Assembly: GCF_009674885.1 (NCBI RefSeq)
Contig: NZ_WKKA01000008.1
Coordinates: forward strand, 62,001 to 126,000
Direction: 5' to 3'
DNA: 64,000 nt
Source of the DNA: Paracoccus sp. S-4012
GTDB taxonomy: Bacteria > Pseudomonadota > Alphaproteobacteria > Rhodobacterales > Rhodobacteraceae
Positions 30,499-38,641 of this stretch are shown here, in pieces (position 1 is the stretch's first letter; each line of letters opens with the position of its first letter). The position numbers were made by a program, and so were the translations under genes. The notes beneath the pieces were generated by a model, which worked only from the letters and a program-made list of their open reading frames with translations, made no database searches and was not told the origin of the DNA.

Positions 30499-31604
30499 TG
30501 GTGCTCGGGCTCCTTGATGACCTCGTCGCGGGCCAACCCGCCCTCACCGTGCCGAAGGTGACGATCACCTTCGGCGCGGCGGGAGGCGGTGCGGGCGGGC
30601 TGCTGGGCGGTCTGGCGGCGGTGGTGGGCCTCGCCGGGGTGGGGCCGGGGCTGGCCGACGGGCTGGCGGCGATGCGCCTGCATCGCGGCGTGGCGCCGGA
30701 CGTGGACTGGGCCGAGATGCTGCTGGCGCCGGTGCCGGGCGGCCCCGACCTGCCCGCGCCCGGCGACACGGGAAGCGTCGAGATCGGGGCGGGTCCCTCG
30801 AAGGCGGGCTTCGCCTGCACCGTGGACCTTGCCGAGCCGCGCCCCGACGGCAGCCTGCGCCTGACCGCGACCAACGGCGGCCGCCTGCTGGCCCGCGCGC
30901 GCCGCGAGATTGCCTTTGCCGAGCGCAAGCCGGGCGAGATCGTGGACGCGCTCTGCGCCGAGGCCGGCGTGGAGAGCGACGGCGGCTCGGCCGGCGAGGC
31001 CCTGCCGCGGTTCGTCGTGGACGAGGGTCGCTCGCTCCTCGACCACATCGCCCGGCTGGCCGAGACCGCCGGGCGGCTGGCGCTGTTCGACGATGCGGGA
31101 AAACTGGTGCTGGTGGACGACACCGCGAAGGCCGAGCCCGTGGCGACACTCGCCCTCGGGGCGGCGCTGCTCGACGCCCGACTAGCGCGGCGGGAGGCGG
31201 TGGGCCGCGTGGTGATCGACGGCGCCGGCGCGGGCGAGCGCGGCGGCAACGCCTGGGCCTGGCTGCGCAAGGAGGCCGGCCCCCACCGGGCCGAGGCGGG
31301 CAGCGGCGAGCCGGGGCGCCGCCACGCGGCGCCCTGGGTGCGCTCGCCCGACGCCTCCGCGGCTCTGGCCGAAGCGCAGGGCCGGTCGGTCGCACGCGCC
31401 GCCGCACAGGGCCGGTTCCTCGCCGCCGGCGTTCCTGCCATCACCCCCGGCGCGCTTTTCGATGTCACGGGCACGGCGCAGGACGGGCTTTGGCGCGCGC
31501 TGACCGTCGACCTGCGCTTCGACCTCGCCGCCGGCCTCGTCAGCGAGATCCGCGCCGCGCCCTTCGTCGGAGGCGGCGGCGGGCTGCTCGGGGGGCTGCT
31601 GTGA
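30498..31604 (+). CDS. GpD-like baseplate hub protein
   Basis: A 368-residue protein resembling the phage late control D / VgrG-N hub that caps the inner tube and holds the spike. Supporting features are a DTGSVEIGAGPSKAGFACTVD strand region, an EIVDALCAEAGVES helix and a VDEGRSLLDHIARLAETAGRLALFDDAGKLVL block, which is the typical RSDWDFL-like hub core, and a GLVSEIRA ending. Gly-rich ends flank it. ATG 30498 overlaps the previous stop; GTG 30495 is the alternative. The next gene, a GpV-like spike, overlaps by four bases, which is the normal hub-spike order. Confidence 0.72.
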   Translation: MVLGLLDDLVAGQPALTVPKVTITFGAAGGGAGGLLGGLAAVVGLAGVGPGLADGLAAMRLHRGVAPDVDWAEMLLAPVPGGPDLPAPGDTGSVEIGAGPSKAGFACTVDLAEPRPDGSLRLTATNGGRLLARARREIAFAERKPGEIVDALCAEAGVESDGGSAGEALPRFVVDEGRSLLDHIARLAETAGRLALFDDAGKLVLVDDTAKAEPVATLALGAALLDARLARREAVGRVVIDGAGAGERGGNAWAWLRKEAGPHRAEAGSGEPGRRHAAPWVRSPDASAALAEAQGRSVARAAAQGRFLAAGVPAITPGALFDVTGTAQDGLWRALTVDLRFDLAAGLVSEIRAAPFVGGGGGLLGGLL

Positions 31605-32248
31605 ACGCCGACGCCTACCAGACGCTCCGCCAGATCATCCGCGAGGAACTCCGCGCGCTGCGCCTGCCCGAGCTTGCCGTGGTGCAGGAGATCCATCCCC
31701 ATGCCGATGAGGGCGACGACGACAACCACGCCTGCACGGTGCGGCTGCGCGACACCGGCCTCGTGATGGCGCGGGTGCCGGTCATGGTCCACCGCAAGGG
31801 CGCGGCGGCGATCCCGGACGTGGGCGACCTCGTGCTGGTGCAGTTCCTCGGCGGCGAGGCGAACGCGCCGGTGATCGTGGGCAGCCTCTACAACGACGAG
31901 GACCGCCCGCCCGTGAACGCGGCGGGCGATGCGGTGCTGCGGCTGCCGGTGAACGCGGGCGAGTGCGAGGGGGTCGAGCTGCGCGTCAGCTCGGCCGACG
32001 CGGCCACGGCGCTGCTGGCGCTCGGCCCCTCGCTGAAGATCGCGCTGAAGGACGACGATCCGGTGGTGGTGATTGAGGTCGGCGGCGGCAAGGCGACGCT
32101 GAAGATCGAGAGCGACGGGACCGTGACGCTGACCTCCGACAAGGCCGTGGCGATCGAGGGCGGCGAAGTCTCGGTCAAGGGCAGCGCCGTCACGATCGAG
32201 GCGCAGGGCGGGCTGAAGCTGAAGGGCGCGACGATCGACCTGAACTGA
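31601..32248 (+). CDS. GpV-like baseplate spike protein
   Basis: A 215-residue protein with an N-terminal OB-type domain: ELAVVQEIHPHADEGDDDNHACTVRL in outline, then GDLVLVQFLGGEANAPVIVGSLYNDEDRPP, a strong family signature. The C-terminal beta-helix (GGKATLKIESDGTVTLTSDK and further strands) ends KLKGATIDLN. The trimer forms the membrane-piercing needle tipped by the PAAR protein encoded next. Translation starts at GTG 31601, overlapping the hub stop by four bases; the earlier open frame lies inside the hub gene. Confidence 0.88.
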   Translation: MNADAYQTLRQIIREELRALRLPELAVVQEIHPHADEGDDDNHACTVRLRDTGLVMARVPVMVHRKGAAAIPDVGDLVLVQFLGGEANAPVIVGSLYNDEDRPPVNAAGDAVLRLPVNAGECEGVELRVSSADAATALLALGPSLKIALKDDDPVVVIEVGGGKATLKIESDGTVTLTSDKAVAIEGGEVSVKGSAVTIEAQGGLKLKGATIDLN

Positions 32249-32258
32249 GGAGGCGGGA

Positions 32259-32651
32259 ATGGGACAGCCGGCGGCGAAACAGGGAGACCAGGTGGTGGGC
32301 ACCGACATCCACATCGTGATGATCCCCAGCCCCGGCGGGCCGATCCCGACGCCGCTGCCGCACCCCTTCGCCGGGCAGCTCGACGGCCAGCTGTCGGCGG
32401 ATGTGAAGATCGAGGGCAAACCGGCGGCGGTGCAGGACAGCACGGCCACGAACGCACCCGCGCATGTCCCGCAGGGCGGCCCCTTCCAGTCGCCGCCCAA
32501 GAACCGGGGCGAGGTGCTCATCGGCAGCGCCACGGTCAGGATCAACGGCAAGCCCGCGGCGCGGAACGGCGACCTGGCGATGACCTGCAACGACCCCGCC
32601 GACCTTCCCGCGGGCACGGTGGTGGCGGTGGCCACGGTGATGGTGGGGTGA
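32259..32651 (+). CDS. PAAR-domain spike tip protein
   Basis: A 130-residue PAAR-like protein: MGQPAAKQGDQVVGTDIHIV, PLPHPFAGQLDG, VKIEGKPAAVQDS, GEVLIGSATVRINGKPAARNGD and TCND. His and Cys residues are placed as metal ligands in the cone. PAAR tips sharpen the GpV/VgrG spike in T6SS, eCIS and many phages and can carry effectors. Here no extension domain is attached, so this is a plain tip. It follows the spike gene by ten bases with a gaggagg-type ribosome binding site. Confidence 0.88.
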   Translation: MGQPAAKQGDQVVGTDIHIVMIPSPGGPIPTPLPHPFAGQLDGQLSADVKIEGKPAAVQDSTATNAPAHVPQGGPFQSPPKNRGEVLIGSATVRINGKPAARNGDLAMTCNDPADLPAGTVVAVATVMVG

Positions 32652-32652
32652 G

Positions 32653-33111
32653 ATGGCGGCGCAGGCGAACCTCGGGACCGACATCGCGATCACGCTGATC
32701 GACAGCCGCGCGCTCTCGATCTACCGCGTGACCGAAGCCGAGCGCCGCACCCGCGAGGGCGGCCGCCTGCGCCGCATCGGCGATTTCGGCCTGGTCGAAG
32801 GGCGCGACAATCTCGGCCAGGCGCTGATCCGGCGGCTGCTGACGCCGAAGGGCGAACTCGCGCCGCTGGGCCACCCGTCCTACGGCGCCCGGCTGCATGA
32901 GATCATCGGCGCGCCGAACACCGAGACGACGCGCAATCTCGCCAAGCTCTTCGTGCTGGAGGCGCTGAAGGCCGAGCGGCGGGTGGCCAAGATCATCGCC
33001 GTTGCGGTCACTCCGCATCCCAAGGAGCGCTTCCTGATTCTGATCGCCATCGAGGTGCAGCCGGTCGGCGCGGACGCGGTGCTCGCGCTGTCGTTCGGGC
33101 TGGAACTCTAG
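32653..33111 (+). CDS. gp25-like baseplate wedge protein
   Basis: A 152-residue member of the gp25/GpW baseplate wedge family, which links hub and sheath. Seen: GDFGLVEGRDNLGQALIRRLLTPKGELAPLGHPSYGARL, the hallmark, with the GhPsYG motif, and then helices before a final beta strand LILIAIEVQPVG. The length is close to the family average. It begins one base after the PAAR stop. Confidence 0.88.
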   Translation: MAAQANLGTDIAITLIDSRALSIYRVTEAERRTREGGRLRRIGDFGLVEGRDNLGQALIRRLLTPKGELAPLGHPSYGARLHEIIGAPNTETTRNLAKLFVLEALKAERRVAKIIAVAVTPHPKERFLILIAIEVQPVGADAVLALSFGLEL

Positions 33112-33122
33112 GGGAGGGTGCC

Positions 33123-34787
33123 ATGAGCTTTCGCAGGCGCGACTACCCGGAGGTGCTGGAGACGATGCTGACCTCGCTCGTCGGCGGGGTGGCTGCCGAG
33201 GCGCATCCCTGGCCGCCCGCGGGCGAGGCCGAGCGCACCGTGCTCGAGGCCCCGCCGGCGCGGCTGCTGGTCTCGGTCCACGGGGCGAGGAACGGCCTCT
33301 CGCACCGCTTCCAGCTGGGCGCGGATGTGGAGCTGGCGGGTTCGGGAACGGAGCTCGTCTGGCGGCCCGGCGGCGCGCGGCCTGACGACGGCAGCCTCAT
33401 CGAGGTGAACTACCTGCGCCGCGAATCCCCGGCGCTGCTGACCGATTTCGAGGTCGGCGGCGTCGCCCGGACGCTGGTCGAGGCCATGGCGCACGAGGCG
33501 GCGCGGGTCCATGCCGCGTTGGAGGGGGTCTACAACGCCGCCTTCATCGAGACCGCGAGCGGCCGGGCGCTCGATCATGTCGTGGCGCTCGTGGGCGTCG
33601 AGCGGGTTCCGGCGGGGCGGGCGCGGGCGAGCCTGCGCTTCACCCGGGACGCGGCGAGCACCGGGGCGATCACCATTCCGGCCGGCACGCGGGTCATCGA
33701 CCCGGAGGTGGAGGTGGAATACGAGACCGTCGAGACGGTGACGATGTCCCCCGCCCAGACCCGCGTCAGCGTGGAGGCGCAGGACGTGGAGCCGGGCAAT
33801 CCGCCGGTCGCGGACGACCTGCTGACCATCCTGCCGGTCCCCATCGCCGGCATCGCCGCGGTGACGAACCCGGCCCCAGGCCGGCGCGCCGACACCGCGG
33901 AGAGCGATGCCGAGCTGCGGACCCGCGCCCGCAGCTTCCTGCAGGGCTCCGAGCGCGGGACGGTCGGGGCGCTGCAGGCCGCGCTCGCGCGGCAGGGGGT
34001 GCGCGGCGAGATCAGCGAGCCGGCCGACCGCCCCGGCGTGGTCGTCATCACCCCCGTGACCGAGGCGCTGACGCCCGAGCGGCGCGAGCAGCTGCTGAAG
34101 GCGATCGAGGACGCCCGGCCCGCCGGGGTGCGGGTCGAACTCGCCGGTGCCGCGGCCCCCGTGGGGCTGACGCTGTCGCTGACCGTCGCCACCGCGCCCG
34201 GACTCGACGACAAGGCCCGCCGCGCCGCGCATGAGGCGGTCCGCGCGGCGGTTGCCGAGATTTTCGCCGCCTTGCCGACCCGCGAGGACGCCCGCATCAA
34301 CCAGATCGTCGGCGCGGTGCTCGCCGTGCAGGGGGTCGAGGACGTGACGCTGCTCTCGGCCAGGCTGCTGCTGGAGGCTGGGCCCGAGGAGCGGCTCGAC
34401 GCCGCCGCGGGCGTGATCGCGCTGCAGGGCGTGGCGGTGACGCTGGCCGAGCTGTCGCTGGCCGACCCCGGCCTGCCGACGCGTGCCGACCTGAGGGTGC
34501 GCTTCCCGGCCGCCGAGGCGGCGCCGGACCAGAACGGGGTGACGGCGGCGCTCGAGGCGGCCTTCGCGCATCTCTCGGCGGCGGGCGACGCGGAGGGCCG
34601 GACCCTCTCCTATGGCAAGCTGCTGCTGGTTCTTCCGCCGCCGGTCGGTGCCGGCGGAACGCTCGCCCTCTTCATCGCGCAGGCGAACGGCCTGACGCGG
34701 GTGCTAGCCAATCCCGGCGACAGCTACGCGCTCAGCCCCGGCGAGCGGCTGGCGCTGCAATCCGTCACCATCGAGGCGGAGGGGTGA
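33123..34787 (+). CDS. Baseplate J-like protein
   Basis: A 554-residue baseplate J/gp6-type wedge protein. Family features are a GRALDHVVALVGVERVPAGRA segment and ASLRFTRDAASTGAITIPAGTRVIDPEVE. Next come ADTAESDAELRTRARSFLQGSERGTVGALQAAL and a VVVITPVTEALTPERREQLLKAIEDARPAGVRVELA block. This protein forms wedges around the hub that trigger sheath contraction. The end of the gene abuts the next start with no spacing. Confidence 0.87.
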   Translation: MSFRRRDYPEVLETMLTSLVGGVAAEAHPWPPAGEAERTVLEAPPARLLVSVHGARNGLSHRFQLGADVELAGSGTELVWRPGGARPDDGSLIEVNYLRRESPALLTDFEVGGVARTLVEAMAHEAARVHAALEGVYNAAFIETASGRALDHVVALVGVERVPAGRARASLRFTRDAASTGAITIPAGTRVIDPEVEVEYETVETVTMSPAQTRVSVEAQDVEPGNPPVADDLLTILPVPIAGIAAVTNPAPGRRADTAESDAELRTRARSFLQGSERGTVGALQAALARQGVRGEISEPADRPGVVVITPVTEALTPERREQLLKAIEDARPAGVRVELAGAAAPVGLTLSLTVATAPGLDDKARRAAHEAVRAAVAEIFAALPTREDARINQIVGAVLAVQGVEDVTLLSARLLLEAGPEERLDAAAGVIALQGVAVTLAELSLADPGLPTRADLRVRFPAAEAAPDQNGVTAALEAAFAHLSAAGDAEGRTLSYGKLLLVLPPPVGAGGTLALFIAQANGLTRVLANPGDSYALSPGERLALQSVTIEAEG

Positions 34788-37148
34788 ATGGTCAGCGCCG
34801 CGCGCATCCGCGACCTCCTCCCCTCGCTCTGGCGGCCCGAGGACGAGGCCAGCCTGATGGCCCGGCTGATCGCGGCGGGCGGGCAACAGCTCGACCGCGC
34901 CCGGATCGAGGCGGGCGACACGATGCAGGCGCATTGGCTTGCCTTTGCCGACGGCGCGCTGACCTCGCCCTTCGTCGCCGCCCGGCGCCGGGCTGGGGGC
35001 CTGGCGCCGCTCCTCCCCGGCGATCCCGCGGTCGCCGCGCATCCGTTCCTCGACGACCTGCCCCGCCTCGCGGGGCTGCTGGGCCTGCGCCCCCATGACG
35101 AGCCCGCGGGCGGGCGCGAGACGGTCGAGGCGTTCCGCGCCCGCGTCGTGGCAACTGTCGTGCTGTGGAAGGAAGGGCTGGCCACCCGCGAGGCGCTGCT
35201 TCAGGCGGCGCGACTGGCGCTCTCGGGCATGGCCGAGCGGGCGGTGTCGGTGGAGGAGTTCGCGCCCGGTGCCGCCACCCTGCGCTCGGTCTCGGCCGGG
35301 CCGCCCGAGGGGCTGGTCGGGCCACTGATACGCTGGACGCTGACCGACCCTGGCGTGAGCGGCAGCCCGGTCGAGGCCTATATCGAGGGCGTGACCCCGG
35401 TCCCCGGCGAGGTGGACGCCACCGAAACCCCGCTGATCGAGCGCTTCGATCCGGCGACCGGGACCGGCATCGGGCTGGTCTATGACGGCACGCTCGCGCC
35501 GGGGCAGGTGCTGGCGCTGCTGCCGGGGTTCGCGTCGTGGCTCGGCGGGCCGGAGGGGCTGCGCTCGGCGGTGTCGGTGCCGGGCGCCGACCCGGCCGAT
35601 CCGACCGCCGCCGGGCCTTGGGTGGAAGCCGAGGGCGCCCCCGCGCTGCCGGTCCGCGCGCTCGCCATCGGCGCGGACGGGGGATTGTGGGCGGCGGTGG
35701 AGGATGGCGGGACGGGGGCGCTGTGGCGGCTCGGGGCCGGGGGGTGGGCGCAGGTGCTGGCCGGGTTGCCGGAGGTGCATTGCCTGCTGGCGCCGGGCCG
35801 CGAGCTGCTGGTCGGGCATGCGAGCGGCGTCTCGCGGCTCGACCCGTTCGCCGCGCCCGCCCTCGTTCCCGATCCGGCGACCGGCACCGGACCCGCCGTC
35901 CGGGCGCTCGTCCGCGCGCCCGACGGCACGGTCTGGGCCGCGACCGACACCGGCGCGGCGCGGCTCGGACCGGGAGACGCGGCTGCGCCCGCGGGACCGG
36001 CAACACCCCTCACCGCGGTTCAGGCCGACCCGGACGGCATCCTCCATTTCGGCGGTGCCGCGGGCCTCTTCCGCCACGATCCCGCCACCGACGCTTGGCA
36101 CGCCTATCTCGGCGCCGCGCTCGAGGACACGGTGCCCGACTGGGCGCCGTTCGACCCTGCTGGCCCGCTCCCCGACGAAGCCACCGTCTTCCTCCCCGCC
36201 GTCACCGCCATCCTCCGCGGTCCCGACGCCTCCCTTTGGCTCGGCACCGACGCTGGGCTGGCCCGCTACGGCGCGCGCCGGTTCCGCGGCACCTATGCCA
36301 CCCGCCTCACGGCCTATCCCGCCCTCGGCACCGCCCCGGTCCGCGCCCTCGCGATGGACGAGCGGCAGCGTCTCTGGGCCGGGACGGACCGCGGGCTGCT
36401 GGTCTTCGACGGGCGCGACTGGTTCGAGGCTGCGCCCAGCCTCACGCGCCTGCCGCGCCCCGCGGCCGACGATCCCGGCACCGGCTCGCGCTTCGACCGT
36501 GCCGCCGCCGTCTGGCAATCGGCCACCGCAGGCGCAGCCGCCGGTTTCACCGACCAGACCCCGCCCGTCATCACCGCCGAGCGCGCGGCCGTCCGCGCGA
36601 TCCACTGGACCGACCACGCGATCGCCCGCCTCGGCACCTTCGAGGGCGGCGCCTTCGTCCCCGATCCTGACGCCGCACCCGCGCCCCTGCGCCTGCGCGT
36701 CAAGCCCGAGCCCACGCGCATCGTCGAGGGCGGCATCCCGGCGCTGCCGCGCACGACGCCCGGCACCTCCCACTGGCGCTACCTCGCGCTCGAGGAGGCC
36801 GCGCCGCCCGCGCCCCGGACCTTCCCGGCATGGACCCGCGAGGGCCGGCTGCTGACGCCCCCCGACGAGGCCCCCGCCCCCGAGGAGGGCCGCTTCCTTG
36901 CCGCCCGCGCCCTCGCCGAGCTGGACCGGGTCTACGCCTTCAATCCCGCCGCGCGCGTCCGCTTCCGCCTGCGGCTCCGCGCGCCCCTCTCGATCACGGT
37001 CCGGATCGAGCGGCTGGACGCGGACGAAACCCTGCCCGCCGTGGTCCTCGACCGGGTCTTCGCGGCGGTCAACATGGTGCGCCCCGCCGGCGCCCGCATC
37101 CGCCTCGCGCATGGCGAAACGGTGGTCAGAGGAGGTGACGATGGGTGA
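34788..37148 (+). CDS. gpI-like baseplate protein fused to a beta-propeller
   Basis: A 786-residue protein. The first about 170 residues (RIRDLLPSLWRPEDEASLM and a following helical region) occupy the position and roughly the form of gpI-type baseplate proteins, which bridge wedges and tail fibres. Residues about 290-560 hold at least four blades of a two-component-regulator-like propeller: LWAAVEDGG, VWAATDTGAARLG, LWLGTDAGLARYG and LWAGTDRGLLVFDG. The C-terminal 200 residues are unassigned and beta-rich. A propeller in the baseplate is unusual and could serve in target recognition or assembly. The stop overlaps the next start by eight bases. Confidence 0.65.
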   Translation: MVSAARIRDLLPSLWRPEDEASLMARLIAAGGQQLDRARIEAGDTMQAHWLAFADGALTSPFVAARRRAGGLAPLLPGDPAVAAHPFLDDLPRLAGLLGLRPHDEPAGGRETVEAFRARVVATVVLWKEGLATREALLQAARLALSGMAERAVSVEEFAPGAATLRSVSAGPPEGLVGPLIRWTLTDPGVSGSPVEAYIEGVTPVPGEVDATETPLIERFDPATGTGIGLVYDGTLAPGQVLALLPGFASWLGGPEGLRSAVSVPGADPADPTAAGPWVEAEGAPALPVRALAIGADGGLWAAVEDGGTGALWRLGAGGWAQVLAGLPEVHCLLAPGRELLVGHASGVSRLDPFAAPALVPDPATGTGPAVRALVRAPDGTVWAATDTGAARLGPGDAAAPAGPATPLTAVQADPDGILHFGGAAGLFRHDPATDAWHAYLGAALEDTVPDWAPFDPAGPLPDEATVFLPAVTAILRGPDASLWLGTDAGLARYGARRFRGTYATRLTAYPALGTAPVRALAMDERQRLWAGTDRGLLVFDGRDWFEAAPSLTRLPRPAADDPGTGSRFDRAAAVWQSATAGAAAGFTDQTPPVITAERAAVRAIHWTDHAIARLGTFEGGAFVPDPDAAPAPLRLRVKPEPTRIVEGGIPALPRTTPGTSHWRYLALEEAAPPAPRTFPAWTREGRLLTPPDEAPAPEEGRFLAARALAELDRVYAFNPAARVRFRLRLRAPLSITVRIERLDADETLPAVVLDRVFAAVNMVRPAGARIRLAHGETVVRGGDDG

Positions 37149-38640
37149 GCTTGCAGACCGCTTCGGCGGCAAGGTCAACGGCGAGCTGATCCGTGCCGCC
37201 GACTGGAACGGGCTGATCGACGGCATCGAGGCGCAGCTTGCCGCGCTTGGCGGAAGGGTGACCGAGGAAGTCGGCGGCCTCGCCACGCGCCTCGCGGCGG
37301 CCGAGGCCACAGCCGCCGACCTCGCCGCGCGCCTCGACCCGCTCGAAGCGCTGAACACCGTTCTGACCGAGCGCCAAAGGCGGCTCGACCTCAGCAGCAC
37401 CCGCGCCGCCTTCGCCGTGGGCGAGCGGGCCGAGATCGTCGCCCGCGTGACCGACCTGCACGGCCAGCCCCTCGACCTGACCGACGCAGGCGCCCGCCCC
37501 TGGGTCGATTTCGTCTGCGTCTGGGGCAGCCTCAAGCCCGCGCCGGGCTTTACCAGCCGCGCGGGGACCGGCGGGCGCTCGGTCACGGTGCAGGTCAACG
37601 ACGCGGGCGAGGCGCGGGTTCTGCTGCGCGAGGAGGCGGGCGAGACCTTCGCCGAGGAGCAGGAGCTCGAGATCGACGCGGTCCTGCAGACCACCGTCGC
37701 GGGCGTCAGCGTGGCGCAGAGCTTCCTCAACGCCAGCACGCCGGGCGCCAGCGAGATCGCGCCGGCCTTCTCGGCCGTGACCGCCGCCTATGAGCGCGCC
37801 GACACCGGCGTCATGCGGAACTATCTCGACGCGGTCTATCTCGAACGCCCGTCCCGCGCCTTCAGCCCGATCACCCCCGCCTTCGTGCTCAACTGGCGCG
37901 ACGAGTTCGCCACCGTCATGGCCTTCGTCAAGCCCGACGACAGCCCCGGCACGGGCGATGCAGCGATGGCGGCGGGTTCGATCCGCGTCACCTTCCGCGA
38001 CTGGGTCTATCCCTGGCTCGTCACCCACTACCTGCCGGTCTCGCCGCCGATCCTCGACCGCTACCGGGCCGAGTTCACGCCGCTGATCCTGCGCGGCTTC
38101 GAGCCTGCCGTGAGCGGAATCTTCGAGACCATCCAGTCGCGCACCCGCGACCGCGGCATCCTCGGCACGCAGCGCGAGATGATCGCCGCGCGCGAGGCGA
38201 TGCGGACGCTGCCGCTGACGACGCGGCCGGCCTATCTCGACAGCGTCGTGGGCGCGGTGAACGGCGGGCTGACGGTGCAGCAGGGCTTGCTGTTCAGCCA
38301 GGCGATGGCGCCGCTGATGGAGGAGAACACCGCGCCCGCCCGCGCCATCGGCATCGGCGCGGCGCGCGGCGAGGCGGCGGCGGGGGCGGTGGCCGAGGCG
38401 ATCCGGGGCGAGACCGAGGCCACGGTGAACGCGGCCGAGGGGCGTCTGCTGGACACCGTGAAGGCCGAGAACCTGCGGCTGAGCAGCGAGCTGCTGAGCG
38501 ATGACGGCCCGGTGCGGCGGGCCGAGAACATCGCGCTGAAGGCGGCGGGCGAGGTCGATACGATCAACGCGCAGCTGGGGCAGAAGGCCGGGCTGGACCT
38601 CGTCGGGCAGCTTCTGAACGTGCGCGGCGGGAACGGCTGA
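37141..38640 (+). CDS. Coiled-coil CIS-associated protein of unknown function
   Basis: A 499-residue protein. It starts with LADRFGGKVNGELIRAADWNGLIDGI, then a coiled coil (about 25-85). A beta-rich Ig-like stretch follows (about 95-190, AFAVGERAEIVARVTDLHGQPLDL). The remainder is helical with a DWVYPWLVTHYLPVSPPIL segment and a final coiled coil. The opening recalls trimeric fibre-attachment segments, so a fibre or whisker-like role is possible. No enzymatic motif and no family that I recognise. The ribosome binding site (gaggaggtgacg) is strong and the start overlaps the previous gene. Confidence 0.6.
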   Translation: MGELADRFGGKVNGELIRAADWNGLIDGIEAQLAALGGRVTEEVGGLATRLAAAEATAADLAARLDPLEALNTVLTERQRRLDLSSTRAAFAVGERAEIVARVTDLHGQPLDLTDAGARPWVDFVCVWGSLKPAPGFTSRAGTGGRSVTVQVNDAGEARVLLREEAGETFAEEQELEIDAVLQTTVAGVSVAQSFLNASTPGASEIAPAFSAVTAAYERADTGVMRNYLDAVYLERPSRAFSPITPAFVLNWRDEFATVMAFVKPDDSPGTGDAAMAAGSIRVTFRDWVYPWLVTHYLPVSPPILDRYRAEFTPLILRGFEPAVSGIFETIQSRTRDRGILGTQREMIAAREAMRTLPLTTRPAYLDSVVGAVNGGLTVQQGLLFSQAMAPLMEENTAPARAIGIGAARGEAAAGAVAEAIRGETEATVNAAEGRLLDTVKAENLRLSSELLSDDGPVRRAENIALKAAGEVDTINAQLGQKAGLDLVGQLLNVRGGNG

Positions 38641-38641
38641 G

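Noticed and set aside
34704-37739. A 1011-codon minus-strand open frame opposite the gpI-like gene
   Set aside because: Arg/Gly/Ala-rich composition without family motifs; it spans three well-supported plus-strand genes.
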